Origin: Moritella sp. F3
GTDB lineage: Bacteria > Pseudomonadota > Gammaproteobacteria > Enterobacterales > Moritellaceae
Length of the DNA: 64,000 nt
Assembly (NCBI RefSeq): GCF_015082335.1
Contig: NZ_BLRL01000001.1
Span: 372,001 to 436,000 of the forward strand
Direction: 5' to 3'
How positions within the stretch are numbered: position 1 is the stretch's first letter; the number at the start of each line of letters is the position of its first letter. The position numbers and the translations under genes were made by a program. Positions 19,177 through 29,053 of the stretch are shown here, one piece after another. A model generated the notes under the pieces. The model had not been told where the DNA came from and searched no databases. It saw only the letters and a program-made list of their open reading frames with translations.

Positions 19177-19279
19177 CGTATCCCTACCTTCAACTTGTAC
19201 CGCGACAACCAGTTTCCACTCATTTATCACTATAGAAGTATGGTAGAAATAACTTCAATTTCATGGCGCAGTTAGGTAA

Positions 19280-19307
19280 AAAGTAAGAGAATATAATACC
19301 TTACTTT
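19280..19307 (-). terminator. Terminator downstream of the TonB-dependent receptor
   Basis: On the minus strand AAAGTAAG and CTTACTTT form an 8-bp stem around 12 bases, followed by further T (five in a row). It lies between the receptor stop and the acyltransferase start, so these are separate transcripts. The rest of the 319-base gap (19177-19495) is AT-rich with no coding frame I can support. Confidence 0.65.
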
Positions 19308-19495
19308 ATGGAATATAATTATATGCCAATATCTATAAAATGGCCAAAACCCAGACAAAAGAAAAGGTTAAAAACCACCTAGCAGCAATAATAAATGAAA
19401 GTAATTATATTCACTTATTATTGCATAAGAAAGTATCAGGTGATTTACAACACTGCGTTATTTACCGTCATTATATCAATGATATTTAAACCTGA

Positions 19496-21739
19496 TTAAA
19501 ACGTATAAGCGACATTCGCACGGACCTCCCGACCCGCTGCCGCAACACCATTAGATAGATAAGGTTCGTAATAGCGATCGGTCAAGTTCTTAAGCGTTAA
19601 TCTCATTGTTAACTGCTCTTTATCTTTCAACGGTTGCCATTTCACATAAATATCTTGCAATGTATACGACTCACTTGCAGTGTTAACAACATAACTCGTT
19701 GTTGGCACATCATCTTGTGCATCATACCAACGTAAGTCCCAACCGGTTGTTAACCCTCTAATCCATTCATAACCTAGTCCAACATTAATATTCAATGGTG
19801 GTATACCCGGTACATGATCATCAGGACCAGTGGCATCTTTCCATGAACCATTATGTTTACCTTGGATACTCACCAATGATGAATTAGCATAAAAACCATT
19901 AAGGCGATATTGCCCCATCAGCTCAAAGCCGTAGGTTTTAAAACCATCGAGGTTTACACGCCAACCTTGCTGAGTACCATCCACCCTTTTGGCTTTCATA
20001 CGCTGACCAATATCATTTTCGACCTCATTATAAAAGCCTGTTATTTGACCTGCGAATTGATCGTTATGCGTAAAAACACCCACTGTATGATTGGTTAAAC
20101 TTGTGCTAAACGCATGTACACGCTCGGCATCAAGGTCACGACTCGTCGCTTTGGCGCCACCCGCTTTAGCATATTGAACGGAGTAAATATCATCAATGGT
20201 TGGCGCTTGGAACGCATAGGCATACGCCACGTTCAAACTTGTGTTATCGGTAACATAATAATCTAACTCAATTCGAGGACTCCAGCCATCGTGCGACACC
20301 GCACTATAATCATGCCCTACCGTAGGATCATTGTAGTCACTGGCTAAATTTCCTTTACCTTCGCTACGCACATAGTCATAACGAATTGAGGGGCTGATTA
20401 ATAAATCATCGGTAATTTGATAACCGTCAGCGATATAAAATGAGTAAGTTGACTGAGTACCAGACGGCTCATAATAAGGCGTGTAAATACCAAAATTTTT
20501 CGATGCTTTCGTTGCATAAGTGCGGTTGCTTACCAGTGAATCACGATCTTGGTATTGATACTGTAAGCCTGCCGTGATCGTATGATCACCTAATTGCGCA
20601 GTATTATTCAAATCAGCAAAATGACGCTCATATTCAAGGTCTGAAGCATGCCCGTATGAACCAGGGTTTACATACATGTAGCTTTTATTTTTGCTACCGT
20701 CAGGATTGTACTTATTCCAGGTAAAATCGGGGCGTTCCCAGTGACGTTTATTTTCCGAAACTGACAAGGTTAAATCAACATCAACAAGCGCACTAATTGG
20801 GTTATAGCGATAATTTGCCGTGGTGACATTATTGGAATATTTGTTATAAACCGTATAAGCCAGCTGCGCCCTTTCTACCGAGCCGTATTTATCGATATGG
20901 CGTTGTTTTATTTCAGGCATAGTTCCACGGCGTGTTGCCCATGGTTTACGCCCTTCATCAAAAAATTCGCTGTGACTGAATGCAACACGATGTGCACCAA
21001 CCTCATAACTCATTTTAGCTAACCAGTTTTTTTGCTCTGAACCCGAAAATTTTACCGTATTGCCATTACCGTCGGTCATATCTTCGGTATTTCTCGTAAT
21101 ACCATTAACCAAGTATTGAAAACCGCCTGTTTTACCGTAAGCAGTCACATTGTAACGCTGATTATTATCACCGCTGTTAAAACCTGCTTGTACACGAACA
21201 CCGAAGCTTTCACCTTCACGCAACAGATCTTCAGCATTTTTCGTTTTAACGCGGATCGTACCACCAGTGCCACCGTTACCGGTTTTATAATCATGTGCAC
21301 CTTTGGTCACTTCAACTTCGCCAATCATACTCGGATCAAAGAAGAAGCTACCATAACGGTATTGCTGAAAGCCAATGGGCGCACCGTCAACATAGAAGGC
21401 CAGATCTTCAGTTGCAGAAAAGCCACGAATATTAATACGTTCACCACCCTGGCGCGCACCGCCATCAATGGTAACACCTGGAATAGTATCGAGTATTTCG
21501 GCTACATTATTGGCTTGTTGCTCTTCAATTTGTTCTCTGGTAATTAACGATTTACCCGGTTGGTCTACCGTAATAGCACGTTCAGAGTCATTCGCGACAA
21601 TCGTTGTCACATTTTGCTCTGATTGCGCTGCAGCTGAAACATTTAAGCTAGAAATAACCGCCAGTGCGACGGCATTAAATTTAAATAAGTTATTAAGTGT
21701 AAATGTAGTATTAAGTTTGAATGTTGTGTTAATGCGCAT
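19496..21739 (-). CDS. TonB-dependent outer-membrane receptor, heme/hemoglobin-receptor-like
   Basis: A 747-residue receptor with signal peptide (cleaved near VSAAAQ), a plug domain (about 55-165; ITREQIEEQQANNVAEILD, then INIRGFS and GTGGTIRV) and a 22-strand barrel ending in the C-terminal aromatic ANVAYTF. The segment AFQAPTIDDIYS resembles the FRAP motif of heme receptors, but the NPNL motif that normally follows is not evident. Heme or hemoprotein is the likeliest ligand; a siderophore is possible. A perfect Fur-box palindrome lies 46 bases upstream, so iron repression is strongly suggested. No TonB-ExbBD or heme-transport genes are nearby. The leader contains an 18-base repeat, and a terminator follows. 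Confidence 0.9.
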   Translation of the reverse strand: MRINTTFKLNTTFTLNNLFKFNAVALAVISSLNVSAAAQSEQNVTTIVANDSERAITVDQPGKSLITREQIEEQQANNVAEILDTIPGVTIDGGARQGGERINIRGFSATEDLAFYVDGAPIGFQQYRYGSFFFDPSMIGEVEVTKGAHDYKTGNGGTGGTIRVKTKNAEDLLREGESFGVRVQAGFNSGDNNQRYNVTAYGKTGGFQYLVNGITRNTEDMTDGNGNTVKFSGSEQKNWLAKMSYEVGAHRVAFSHSEFFDEGRKPWATRRGTMPEIKQRHIDKYGSVERAQLAYTVYNKYSNNVTTANYRYNPISALVDVDLTLSVSENKRHWERPDFTWNKYNPDGSKNKSYMYVNPGSYGHASDLEYERHFADLNNTAQLGDHTITAGLQYQYQDRDSLVSNRTYATKASKNFGIYTPYYEPSGTQSTYSFYIADGYQITDDLLISPSIRYDYVRSEGKGNLASDYNDPTVGHDYSAVSHDGWSPRIELDYYVTDNTSLNVAYAYAFQAPTIDDIYSVQYAKAGGAKATSRDLDAERVHAFSTSLTNHTVGVFTHNDQFAGQITGFYNEVENDIGQRMKAKRVDGTQQGWRVNLDGFKTYGFELMGQYRLNGFYANSSLVSIQGKHNGSWKDATGPDDHVPGIPPLNINVGLGYEWIRGLTTGWDLRWYDAQDDVPTTSYVVNTASESYTLQDIYVKWQPLKDKEQLTMRLTLKNLTDRYYEPYLSNGVAAAGREVRANVAYTF
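21677..21730 (-). repeat. Three 18-base imperfect tandem repeats in the receptor leader
   Basis: Residues 4-21 of the receptor read NTTFKL, NTTFTL, NNLFKF, a six-residue unit repeated three times; the first two units are clearly alike at DNA level. They extend the n-region of the signal peptide. Slippage between in-frame copies would change leader length without breaking the gene. Confidence 0.6.
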
Positions 21740-21784
21740 TTCATTTGTCTATAAGGTTTGTAAAGGCACATTCTAGACAAAATG

Positions 21785-21817
21785 AAACTCAAATGATAAT
21801 TATTATCATTTGAGTTT
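21785..21817. promoter_or_regulatory. Fur box within a 33-base perfect palindrome
   Basis: Bases 21785-21800 and 21802-21817 are perfect 16-base inverted arms around one T. The core AATGATAATTATTATCATT closely matches the Fur consensus GATAATGATAATCATTATC. It lies 46 bases before the receptor start, where it would cover the promoter. The arms extend beyond a 19-base Fur site, so two Fur dimers may bind. Confidence 0.88.
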
Positions 21818-21984
21818 TGTAAGCATTTGTAAGATTCCAGTTCGTTGGTTCAACAATGACGGTAATGATGGTATTAAATATCAACATTAAGATTGTGAGT
21901 AGTGGTTAACACTAAGCATACATAACTCGTTTTATGTTATTGACTACTCATAACTTGTTAATTAATGGTTTAGTTATTCATTTA

Positions 21985-22506
21985 TCAGCAGTTTATTGAT
22001 GCGTAATAAATGTCTGACTGCTTCACTTTCTTAAATTCAAACTCTGCAGCGCCTTGTTTATCAACATAATTGAAACGCATCGTATCAATCTCATCAACAG
22101 GTATATTAAATTCAACCTGATACCAAATCGATTCTTTATCCCCTTCGTCAGTCGCTCTACGATGCTGTAAAGACACAGCCATCGGCAGTAACACATCTGC
22201 ACCGTCATTAACTGACATATTAACATTGTCAGGAGTGAGCTCATGCCCAAAGTCTGCTGTTTGTAAATAAACGGTCGCGCTTAATAATACGCCTTCTTCC
22301 CAATGTGGAAAGATTGAGATATCAGTATCAGCAAGCGTTTTAGTAAGGCCGTCATATTTAGCTTTGTGATAACCACAGCTTTGACTTTTAGCCAGTTCAC
22401 TGTCGTTATTCGCATTCATCGGTTTGAAATAAGTGCGGGTTGTCGGAAAAACAGCGCAAGCGCTCAACGTAGTTATCATTAATAATACACAACACAATCT
22501 TTTCAT
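21985..22506 (-). CDS. Putative lipoprotein, function unknown
   Basis: The leader MKRLCCVLLMITTLSAC ends in a lipobox with Cys17, so the protein should be lipid-anchored. I start at ATG 22506, with GAG 7 bases upstream, instead of TTG 22518. The mature part of about 155 residues is soluble and mixed alpha/beta by appearance, with no catalytic motif I recognise. It sits between the iron-regulated receptor and a second lipoprotein, with AT-rich gaps, so co-transcription is not certain. Confidence 0.75.
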   Translation of the reverse strand: MKRLCCVLLMITTLSACAVFPTTRTYFKPMNANNDSELAKSQSCGYHKAKYDGLTKTLADTDISIFPHWEEGVLLSATVYLQTADFGHELTPDNVNMSVNDGADVLLPMAVSLQHRRATDEGDKESIWYQVEFNIPVDEIDTMRFNYVDKQGAAEFEFKKVKQSDIYYASINC

Positions 22507-22607
22507 TTCAACTCTCAATATCCCATATAAATGCGCATTATGAACACTGGAGTTGAATTTTTCTATATGTATCTTTATTAAAACTTATTGTTTACTTAAT
22601 TACTTCG

Positions 22608-23027
22608 TTATTCACTTAATTGGCATTCAACATTCAGCTCTTTGCAGATCCTAAATACACCATCAAGAACGCGGCTGCTGGCATTATTTTCGTCTCCGCT
22701 ACTGTCAGCACTAATCGTTAATTGAGAAAGGCCACGGCTCACTTTCGCGATCTTAATCGAAGCAGCGGTATCAGCCTGATTAATATCTAACAACATAGCA
22801 GCATCATCTTGCTTTACTATATCGACGTTTTCATTACTGTTTACAACTTTAAGCGCTGTCTGGTAGACATTACTCGCAGGTGCTTTTATATCGACTGTTG
22901 CCACTTCATGACTTTGACTTTTGTAGTACATCACAGCACCGACGGTTGCAGCACCAAGACCTGCACAACCAGATAACAATGCCGTAGAGAATGCAGTAAA
23001 TAATAAAATAATGAGATTTTTCTTCAT
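22608..23027 (-). CDS. Small lipoprotein, DUF3568-like
   Basis: A 139-residue protein with leader MKKNLIILLFTAFSTALLSGC and lipobox LSGC, followed by GLGAATVGAVMYYKSQ. The mature part (VDIKAPASNVYQTALKVV ... ILDINQ-like strands) resembles small DUF3568-type lipoproteins, in which an alpha/beta domain follows a glycine-rich start. It precedes the other lipoprotein gene on the same strand, about 100 bases away. Function is unknown. Confidence 0.75.
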   Translation of the reverse strand: MKKNLIILLFTAFSTALLSGCAGLGAATVGAVMYYKSQSHEVATVDIKAPASNVYQTALKVVNSNENVDIVKQDDAAMLLDINQADTAASIKIAKVSRGLSQLTISADSSGDENNASSRVLDGVFRICKELNVECQLSE

Positions 23028-23263
23028 AGTAAAGACCTTGTAATATTTTAAGTATGCTCAAACCTATAAACAATTATATATTATTATTCTGATAAAATAT
23101 GACACATACGAATTAACTTTACTTTTCAATAACAACTTGAATACAATCCGCCCTGTAAATATCAAGGAAATACTTAACTAATCATTAATATACAATAATT
23201 TATAGAACATTAACGAAGTATTTTATTATCTAATTTTTCTATTTTAAAGGGATTAAAATCAAG

Positions 23264-24181
23264 ATGGATATTCCGACTATTAACCTACTTAATTTAACGC
23301 TAGGCGGGTTCAATGTCTCTGATATTGCAACAGGCGCATTAATTCTCATGATGACAACAATGGGGTTAACACTCAAACTAAGTGACTTCTCGCGTATTAT
23401 GACGCAACCACTGCCCGTCATCACTGGACTATTGATTCAATTACTTGCTTTACCTGCTATCGCATTTTTACTTATTGCAATTTATGACCCTGCGTTCCCC
23501 ATTGCGATTGGCATGATCATTTTGGCTTGCTGCCCGAGTGCCGCCACTTCTAATTTTTTCACCCACATCGCTAAAGGTGATGTGGCACTATCGGTGACGA
23601 TGACAGCAATAAGCGGTATTATTGTCGTGTTTACCACACCGCTATTTATTAACTTAGGCTTTATGAATTTAACCGGTGAAGGTCAAACGATTTACTTACC
23701 TCTACTGCCATCAATGCTTCAAATTTTAAAACTGATCATCTTACCTGTTGCCGTTGGCATGACTCTTCGCCATTTTGCATCGTCGCTGGCACAAAAAATC
23801 GAGCCATACGCGACTAAATTGTCCTTTGCGTCCATCTTATTAGTGATGTGTATCTTGTTCGCCGAAGTTTACCCAAGCTTAGACATCATTATTGAGTTGG
23901 CTTTAGCCCCCGTGCTGACACTGAATATTGTCATGATGGCGCTTGGTGTGACTATTGCAAAAGTACTCAAACTCAATACTCAACAAGCTCGCTCTATTTG
24001 TGTTGAAATTGGTATTCAGAATTATGTACTCGCCGTGGTCATTGCTATTACGATACTAAAACAACCTGAATTTGCGATCGCAGCGATTGTTTATTTATTC
24101 ACTATGTACGTATGCGTATTTGCCTTTATTGCGTATTGCCGCTTCCAGGATATGACGATGAATAAAACAGTGCGTAATTAG
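23264..24181 (+). CDS. Bile acid:sodium symporter (BASS) family transporter
   Basis: A 305-residue inner-membrane protein with about 9-10 helices. Family motifs include MGLTLKLSDFSRI near residue 38, IILACCPSAATSNFFTHIAKGDVALS near 85-110 (the first crossover region) and CVEIGIQNYVLAVVIAI near 250 (the second crossover region with conserved Glu and Gln). BASS proteins co-transport sodium with organic anions such as bile acids, pantoate or 2-oxoacids. It is a single-gene unit ending at a strong terminator shared with nupC. The substrate is unknown. Confidence 0.9.
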   Translation: MDIPTINLLNLTLGGFNVSDIATGALILMMTTMGLTLKLSDFSRIMTQPLPVITGLLIQLLALPAIAFLLIAIYDPAFPIAIGMIILACCPSAATSNFFTHIAKGDVALSVTMTAISGIIVVFTTPLFINLGFMNLTGEGQTIYLPLLPSMLQILKLIILPVAVGMTLRHFASSLAQKIEPYATKLSFASILLVMCILFAEVYPSLDIIIELALAPVLTLNIVMMALGVTIAKVLKLNTQQARSICVEIGIQNYVLAVVIAITILKQPEFAIAAIVYLFTMYVCVFAFIAYCRFQDMTMNKTVRN

Positions 24182-24236
24182 CTCTATTGTTCATAAACAG
24201 TAAGTAATTTTGTTTTTCATAAACCGTCAATAGCAA

Positions 24237-24273
24237 AAAGGCCCACTTCAACAGTTCGTTAAAGTGGGCCTTT
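24237..24273. terminator. Bidirectional terminator between BASS transporter and nupC
   Basis: AAAGGCCCACTT and AAGTGGGCCTTT form a perfect 12-bp stem with a 13-base loop and A/T tracts on both sides. It serves both converging genes. Confidence 0.92.
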
Positions 24274-24312
24274 CATTTTATTACTCAGCTTACTGCGTTA
24301 TTTTAAAAACCA

Positions 24313-25521
24313 TTATAGGCTAATGAAAATACCCGCTAATGCCGCACTCATTAAGTTAGCAAGCGTTGCCGCTAATACAGCTTTAAAGCCTAAGCTTGCA
24401 ACATCTGAACGACGTTCTGGCGCCATTACACCGATAGAACCAATTTGAATTGCGATAGAGCCAATGTTAGCAAAACCACACAATGCAAACGTGATAATAA
24501 CTTGGCTATGCTCAGAGATAGTTTCTTTAACTGCAGCAAAGTCCATGAAAGCAACAAATTCATTCAAAATCATTTTTTGACCAATGAACGAACCAGCAAT
24601 CAGCATTTCATGTTCAGGTACACCAATCATGTACGCTAGTGGTGAGAAGATATAACCCAGTACACTTTGCAGTGTTAAGTTTTCAATACTTATCCAGTTA
24701 CCGACCATTTCCAAACCAGCGTTAGCCATGGCAATCACACTCACAAATGCAATTAACATAGTACCGATAGCAACAGCGACTTTCATACCATTCATCGCAC
24801 CAGCAGCGAGTGCATCAATTGCATTACTGTGTTCACTTTTTGCCATTTCGATATTAGTATCTTCAGTCACCGTTTCTTGTTCTGGCACTAATAATTTTGC
24901 CATCAACAAACTACCCGGAGCAGCCATGAAACTTGCTGCAATAAGGTATTTAAGCTCTACGCCTAAGCCTGCATAACCGCCTAGAACACTACCAGCAACC
25001 GATGCCATGCCACCTGTCATTACTGCGAACAATTCTGAACGTGTCATTTTTGGTAAGAAAGGTTTAACTAATAATGGCGATTCACCTTGCGATAGGAAAA
25101 TGTTACCAGTTGCCGCTAATGATTCAACACGACTTGTACCAAGAAACTTCTGGATACCGCCGCCAATCACTTTAATCACCCACTGCATTACACCGATGTA
25201 ATAAAGTAGTGAAATAAGCGCACTAATAAAGATAACTAACGGTAATACGCGGATCGCGAAGATAAAACCTTCTGTCGCTAAATCACCAAATAAGAATTGA
25301 ATACCCACATCGGCAAAACCTAGAATGCTCGCAACACCACTACTCATCGCGCCTAGCATGCTTTGGCCAAGTGAAGAGTAAAGTACAATCGCAGCAAAAC
25401 CAGCTTGCAAGAATAGTGCACCACCGACGGTACGCCAATTGATTGCTTTACGGTTTTCTGACAGTGCGCATGCACATAAAATAAGTACTAAAATACCAAC
25501 TAAACTAATTAACAACTGCAT
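24313..25521 (-). CDS. nupC: NupC-family concentrative nucleoside transporter
   Basis: A 402-residue CNT-family protein. The N-terminal part (about 1-90) has three membrane helices, then come the gate domain and nucleoside-binding core. Conserved elements include GQSESPLLVKPFL-like sequence (written SQGESPLLVKPF), a glycine-rich GGMASVAGSVLGGYA and the C-terminal CGFANIGSIAIQIGSIG. The family imports nucleosides with protons or sodium. Length matches NupC of E. coli. A 641-base untranslated region lies upstream, so it has its own promoter. Confidence 0.93.
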   Translation of the reverse strand: MQLLISLVGILVLILCACALSENRKAINWRTVGGALFLQAGFAAIVLYSSLGQSMLGAMSSGVASILGFADVGIQFLFGDLATEGFIFAIRVLPLVIFISALISLLYYIGVMQWVIKVIGGGIQKFLGTSRVESLAATGNIFLSQGESPLLVKPFLPKMTRSELFAVMTGGMASVAGSVLGGYAGLGVELKYLIAASFMAAPGSLLMAKLLVPEQETVTEDTNIEMAKSEHSNAIDALAAGAMNGMKVAVAIGTMLIAFVSVIAMANAGLEMVGNWISIENLTLQSVLGYIFSPLAYMIGVPEHEMLIAGSFIGQKMILNEFVAFMDFAAVKETISEHSQVIITFALCGFANIGSIAIQIGSIGVMAPERRSDVASLGFKAVLAATLANLMSAALAGIFISL

Positions 25522-26162
25522 TATTTCATCCTGTTCTTAAAAATCGATGTATAAAAATGAAGGTGTGATACCAATTGGAATAAAATTTAGATGGCAGTAA
25601 ACGCAGGAGAAATTAACACCCAGCGGGATTAATTTAGACCTGATTAGTGATCAGTATTTTATTGCAATGGGTATTACGTGCATTGGTATATAAGGTGAGG
25701 AAAAACAGCATTTTTAGAAAAAATAATCTAGTCAGTCCGCCCAATAACAACATACGAGTCACCTTGATAGCAAGCTACAGTCACGCTGGTCCAAATCCTT
25801 GGGTCGTTCACATTTCCTTGGTGACGGCTTGTAACTAAGGTGGCTAAACTCGATGGTTCTGGCCGGAACGGAATTATATAGAGATCTACATCACATTAAT
25901 AACTTTATTTATCATTTTATTGTTAAAGTTAAAACAATGGTTATAAATTAAACTTTATCGATAATTTTTCAACTAATACCAATATTCACAGCTAACACGA
26001 TAACGCCAGCGTCTTATCACCAATCAAATTGGCAACCCAGTCGTTAACTACCATACTCAAATTAATGCATAGCCAAATGAATGAAAGACAAGCTTAATTC
26101 ACTAATTAAGTCATGATCTGAGTTACAGCAATCCACCTCACTTTCCGAATAAAGGAACGAAG
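25522..26162. other. 641-base divergent intergenic region (nupC / liu operon)
   Basis: No supportable gene. It holds promoters for nupC (minus) and the liu operon (plus). Visible structure: palindrome CCAATTGG near 25571, CTGAT/ATCAG at 25640-25654, and CCAAT/ATTGG at 26020-26032. A 63-codon frame at 25647-25838 lacks family features and a convincing ribosome site. I see no obvious LiuR-type operator and no regulator gene. Confidence 0.55.
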
Positions 26163-27335
26163 ATGCCAAACGCCTACTCGTCACTTAACTTCGCCCTCGG
26201 TGAAACTATCGATCTGTTACGCGATAGCGTTGCCGCGTTTGCCAATGATGAAATTGCACCACGCGCAGCGCAAATCGACCAAGACAATTTATTTCCTGCA
26301 GATATGTGGCGCAAGTTTGGTGACATGGGACTACTTGGTATCACTATCGGTGAGGAGTATGGCGGCGTTGAGATGAACTACCTTGCGCATGTGATTGCCA
26401 TGCAAGAGATAAGTCGCGCTTCAGCGTCGGTTGGGTTGAGCTACGGTGCCCATTCGAATCTGTGTGTGAATCAAATTTTTCGCCATGGGAACGCTCAACA
26501 AAAATCCACATACCTGCCCAAACTGATTAGTGGCGAACATGTCGGGGCATTAGCAATGACAGAACCCAATGCTGGATCTGACGTGGTGTCAATGAAACTC
26601 AGTGCCGTGCTAGACGGCGATGATTATGTGCTTAATGGCAACAAAATGTGGATCACTAATGGACCGGAGGCCAATACCTACATTGTCTATGCCAAAACAG
26701 CCCCTGATTTGAATAGCCATGGTATTACCGCTTTTATCGTTGAACGCGGTTTTACTGGATTTAGCCAAGCGCAAAAACTCGATAAATTGGGCATGCGTGG
26801 TTCCAATACCTGTGAACTTGTATTCCAACACTGCCGAGTACCCAAAGACAATATCCTTGGCCAGCTCAACCAAGGTGTGCAAGTACTGATGAGTGGTCTT
26901 GATTATGAACGTCTTGTATTAACGGGCGGTCCATTAGGCATTATGGATGCGTGTATGGATCTGGTTGTCCCCTACATCCACCAGCGTCAACAATTCGGAA
27001 AATCCATTGGTGAGTTTCAACTCGTACAAGCTAAAATAGCGGATATGTATAGCCAGATGAATGCCGCAAAATGCTATACCTACGCGGTTGCGCGTGCTTG
27101 TGATAACGGTGAAGCAAGCCGTAAAGATTGTGCGGGAGTGATCTTATATTGCGCTGAATTAGCCACCAAAATGGCACTTGATACCATCCAATTATTAGGC
27201 GGTAATGGCTACAGTAATGAGTATCCTGCAGGCCGCTTATTACGTGATGCCAAGCTTTATGAAATTGGCGCTGGTACATCAGAAATGCGCAGAATGCTTA
27301 TTGGTCGTGAACTGTTTAACGAATCAAAAGGATAG
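26163..27335 (+). CDS. liuA: Isovaleryl-CoA dehydrogenase
   Basis: This acyl-CoA dehydrogenase of 390 residues oxidises isovaleryl-CoA to 3-methylcrotonyl-CoA with FAD, passing electrons to ETF. The catalytic Glu lies in the IVD-specific segment [13 protein letters not shown] (E249), a position that separates isovaleryl-CoA dehydrogenases from most other acyl-CoA dehydrogenases. FAD-binding motifs [10 protein letters not shown] (about 131-140) and MWITNG (162-167) are intact, as is the C-terminal [22 protein letters not shown]. The start has AAAGGAA upstream. It begins a run of liu genes, with liuB 5 bases after its stop; ETF subunits are encoded about 14 kb downstream. Confidence 0.96.
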   Translation: MPNAYSSLNFALGETIDLLRDSVAAFANDEIAPRAAQIDQDNLFPADMWRKFGDMGLLGITIGEEYGGVEMNYLAHVIAMQEISRASASVGLSYGAHSNLCVNQIFRHGNAQQKSTYLPKLISGEHVGALAMTEPNAGSDVVSMKLSAVLDGDDYVLNGNKMWITNGPEANTYIVYAKTAPDLNSHGITAFIVERGFTGFSQAQKLDKLGMRGSNTCELVFQHCRVPKDNILGQLNQGVQVLMSGLDYERLVLTGGPLGIMDACMDLVVPYIHQRQQFGKSIGEFQLVQAKIADMYSQMNAAKCYTYAVARACDNGEASRKDCAGVILYCAELATKMALDTIQLLGGNGYSNEYPAGRLLRDAKLYEIGAGTSEMRRMLIGRELFNESKG

Positions 27336-27340
27336 CGTTT

Positions 27341-28948
27341 ATGGCTAAAATCGGAACTTCGATAAACACCAAGCAACCTCTGTTTATGGCAAAGCAACAG
27401 GCCATGCTCACGCTTGTTCAACAACTCGAACGCAATGTGGCACAAGTCAAAAAAGGCGGTGGGGAAATAGCCCAACAGCGTCACTTATCCCGTGGAAAAA
27501 TGCTCGCTCGTGAGCGTATTGATGCATTATTAGATACAGGTTCACCATTACTCGAACTCGGGCAATTTGCCGCTTGGCAGTATTATGACGATGATGTGCC
27601 CGCTGCGGGTGTCGTTGCTGGTATTGGCCGAGTAAATGGTATCGAATGCATGATTATCGCCAACGATGCCACCGTTAAAGGCGGGACTTATTATCCACTC
27701 ACAGTTAAAAAGCACTTACGCGCGCAAGAAATAGCTGAGCGTTGCTGCCTGCCCTGTATCTATTTAGTTGATTCTGGCGGTGCGTTTTTACCCCGCCAAG
27801 ATGAAGTGTTTCCCGACCGCGACCACTTTGGCCGCATCTTCTTTAATCAAGCGAATATGTCCGCCAAAGGTATTCCACAAATAGCCTCCGTAATGGGCTT
27901 ATGTACAGCTGGAGGGGCCTATGTACCAGCAATGGCTGATGAATCTATTATTGTAAAACAGCAAGGTACTATCTTCCTAGCTGGCCCTCCGTTAGTGAAA
28001 GCGGCCACGGGTGAAGAGGTCACAGCGGAAGAACTCGGTGGCGCAGATGTGCACTGTAAAATATCAGGTGTTGCCGATCATTATGCCGAAGATGACGCCC
28101 ACGCATTACAACTCGTACGTCAAGCTATCGGCAATATCAATCATGTGAAGCAAGCTCATTTAACCGTTAATCCCAGCGTCCCACCACGCTTTGATAGCTT
28201 AGAGCTATACGGTATTGTCGGCACTGACTTAAAAAAACAATTTGATGTAAAAGAAGTCATTGCGCGCATAGTCGACAACTCTGAATTAGATGAATTTAAG
28301 CAATATTATGGATCTACATTAGTTTGTGGATTTGCGCGTATTCATGGCTACCCTGTCGGTATTATTGCTAATAATGGCGTGTTATTTTCCGAATCAGCAC
28401 AAAAAGGCGCGCACTTTATACAGCTGTGTTGTAAACGTAAGATCCCGTTAGTCTTCCTGCAAAATATCACTGGTTTTATGGTCGGTAAGAAATATGAAGC
28501 CGAAGGCATTGCGAAACACGGTGCGAAAATGGTGGCGGCGGTGTCTTGCGCACAGGTACCTAAATTTACGGTCATTATTGGCGGTAGTTACGGCGCAGGT
28601 AATTATGGTATGTGCGGCCGTGCTTACGACCCCACGCTGTTGTGGATATGGCCAAATGCTAGGATCTCGGTCATGGGAGGAGAACAAGCCGCGAGCGTGC
28701 TTAGCCAAGTCAAAAAAGACGGTTTAGCCCGTAACAATAAAACCATGACCTATGCAGAAGAAGCCGAGTTTAAAGCTCCGATCATTAAGCAGTATGAAAC
28801 TCAAGGCGATCCTTATTATGCTAGTGCGCGTTTATGGGATGACGGTATTATCGATCCGCTTCAGACCAGACAAATATTAGGATTAGCAATATCTGCGGCA
28901 TTAAATGCACCGATTGCCGATACCCAGTTTGGCATTTTCAGAATGTAG
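27341..28948 (+). CDS. liuB: Methylcrotonyl-CoA carboxylase, carboxyltransferase subunit
   Basis: A 535-residue crotonase-fold carboxyltransferase that moves CO2 from carboxybiotin to 3-methylcrotonyl-CoA. The N-half has [19 protein letters not shown] and [19 protein letters not shown]; the C-half has [19 protein letters not shown] and [18 protein letters not shown], all typical for MCC beta rather than propionyl-CoA carboxylase. AAGGA lies 8 bases before its ATG, and only 5 bases separate it from liuA. The biotin-carrying partner is liuD, after liuC. Confidence 0.96.
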   Translation: MAKIGTSINTKQPLFMAKQQAMLTLVQQLERNVAQVKKGGGEIAQQRHLSRGKMLARERIDALLDTGSPLLELGQFAAWQYYDDDVPAAGVVAGIGRVNGIECMIIANDATVKGGTYYPLTVKKHLRAQEIAERCCLPCIYLVDSGGAFLPRQDEVFPDRDHFGRIFFNQANMSAKGIPQIASVMGLCTAGGAYVPAMADESIIVKQQGTIFLAGPPLVKAATGEEVTAEELGGADVHCKISGVADHYAEDDAHALQLVRQAIGNINHVKQAHLTVNPSVPPRFDSLELYGIVGTDLKKQFDVKEVIARIVDNSELDEFKQYYGSTLVCGFARIHGYPVGIIANNGVLFSESAQKGAHFIQLCCKRKIPLVFLQNITGFMVGKKYEAEGIAKHGAKMVAAVSCAQVPKFTVIIGGSYGAGNYGMCGRAYDPTLLWIWPNARISVMGGEQAASVLSQVKKDGLARNNKTMTYAEEAEFKAPIIKQYETQGDPYYASARLWDDGIIDPLQTRQILGLAISAALNAPIADTQFGIFRM

Positions 28949-29053
28949 CTGAAAGCAAAGTAGCTGAGTGCACATAACTGAATAAAAAAGAAATTAATAA
29001 AGAATCACTTAATAAAATGTCACTTATTTAAACCACACCGTTAGGATCCATGA

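Noticed and set aside
25647..25838. 63-codon plus-strand frame between nupC and liuA
   Set aside because: No ribosome site, no recognisable motif and poor protein-like composition; it lies in the untranslated divergent gap.
25571..26032. CCAATTGG-type repeats as ends of a small mobile element
   Set aside because: Only short 5-8 base matches, no target duplication and no internal symmetry found.
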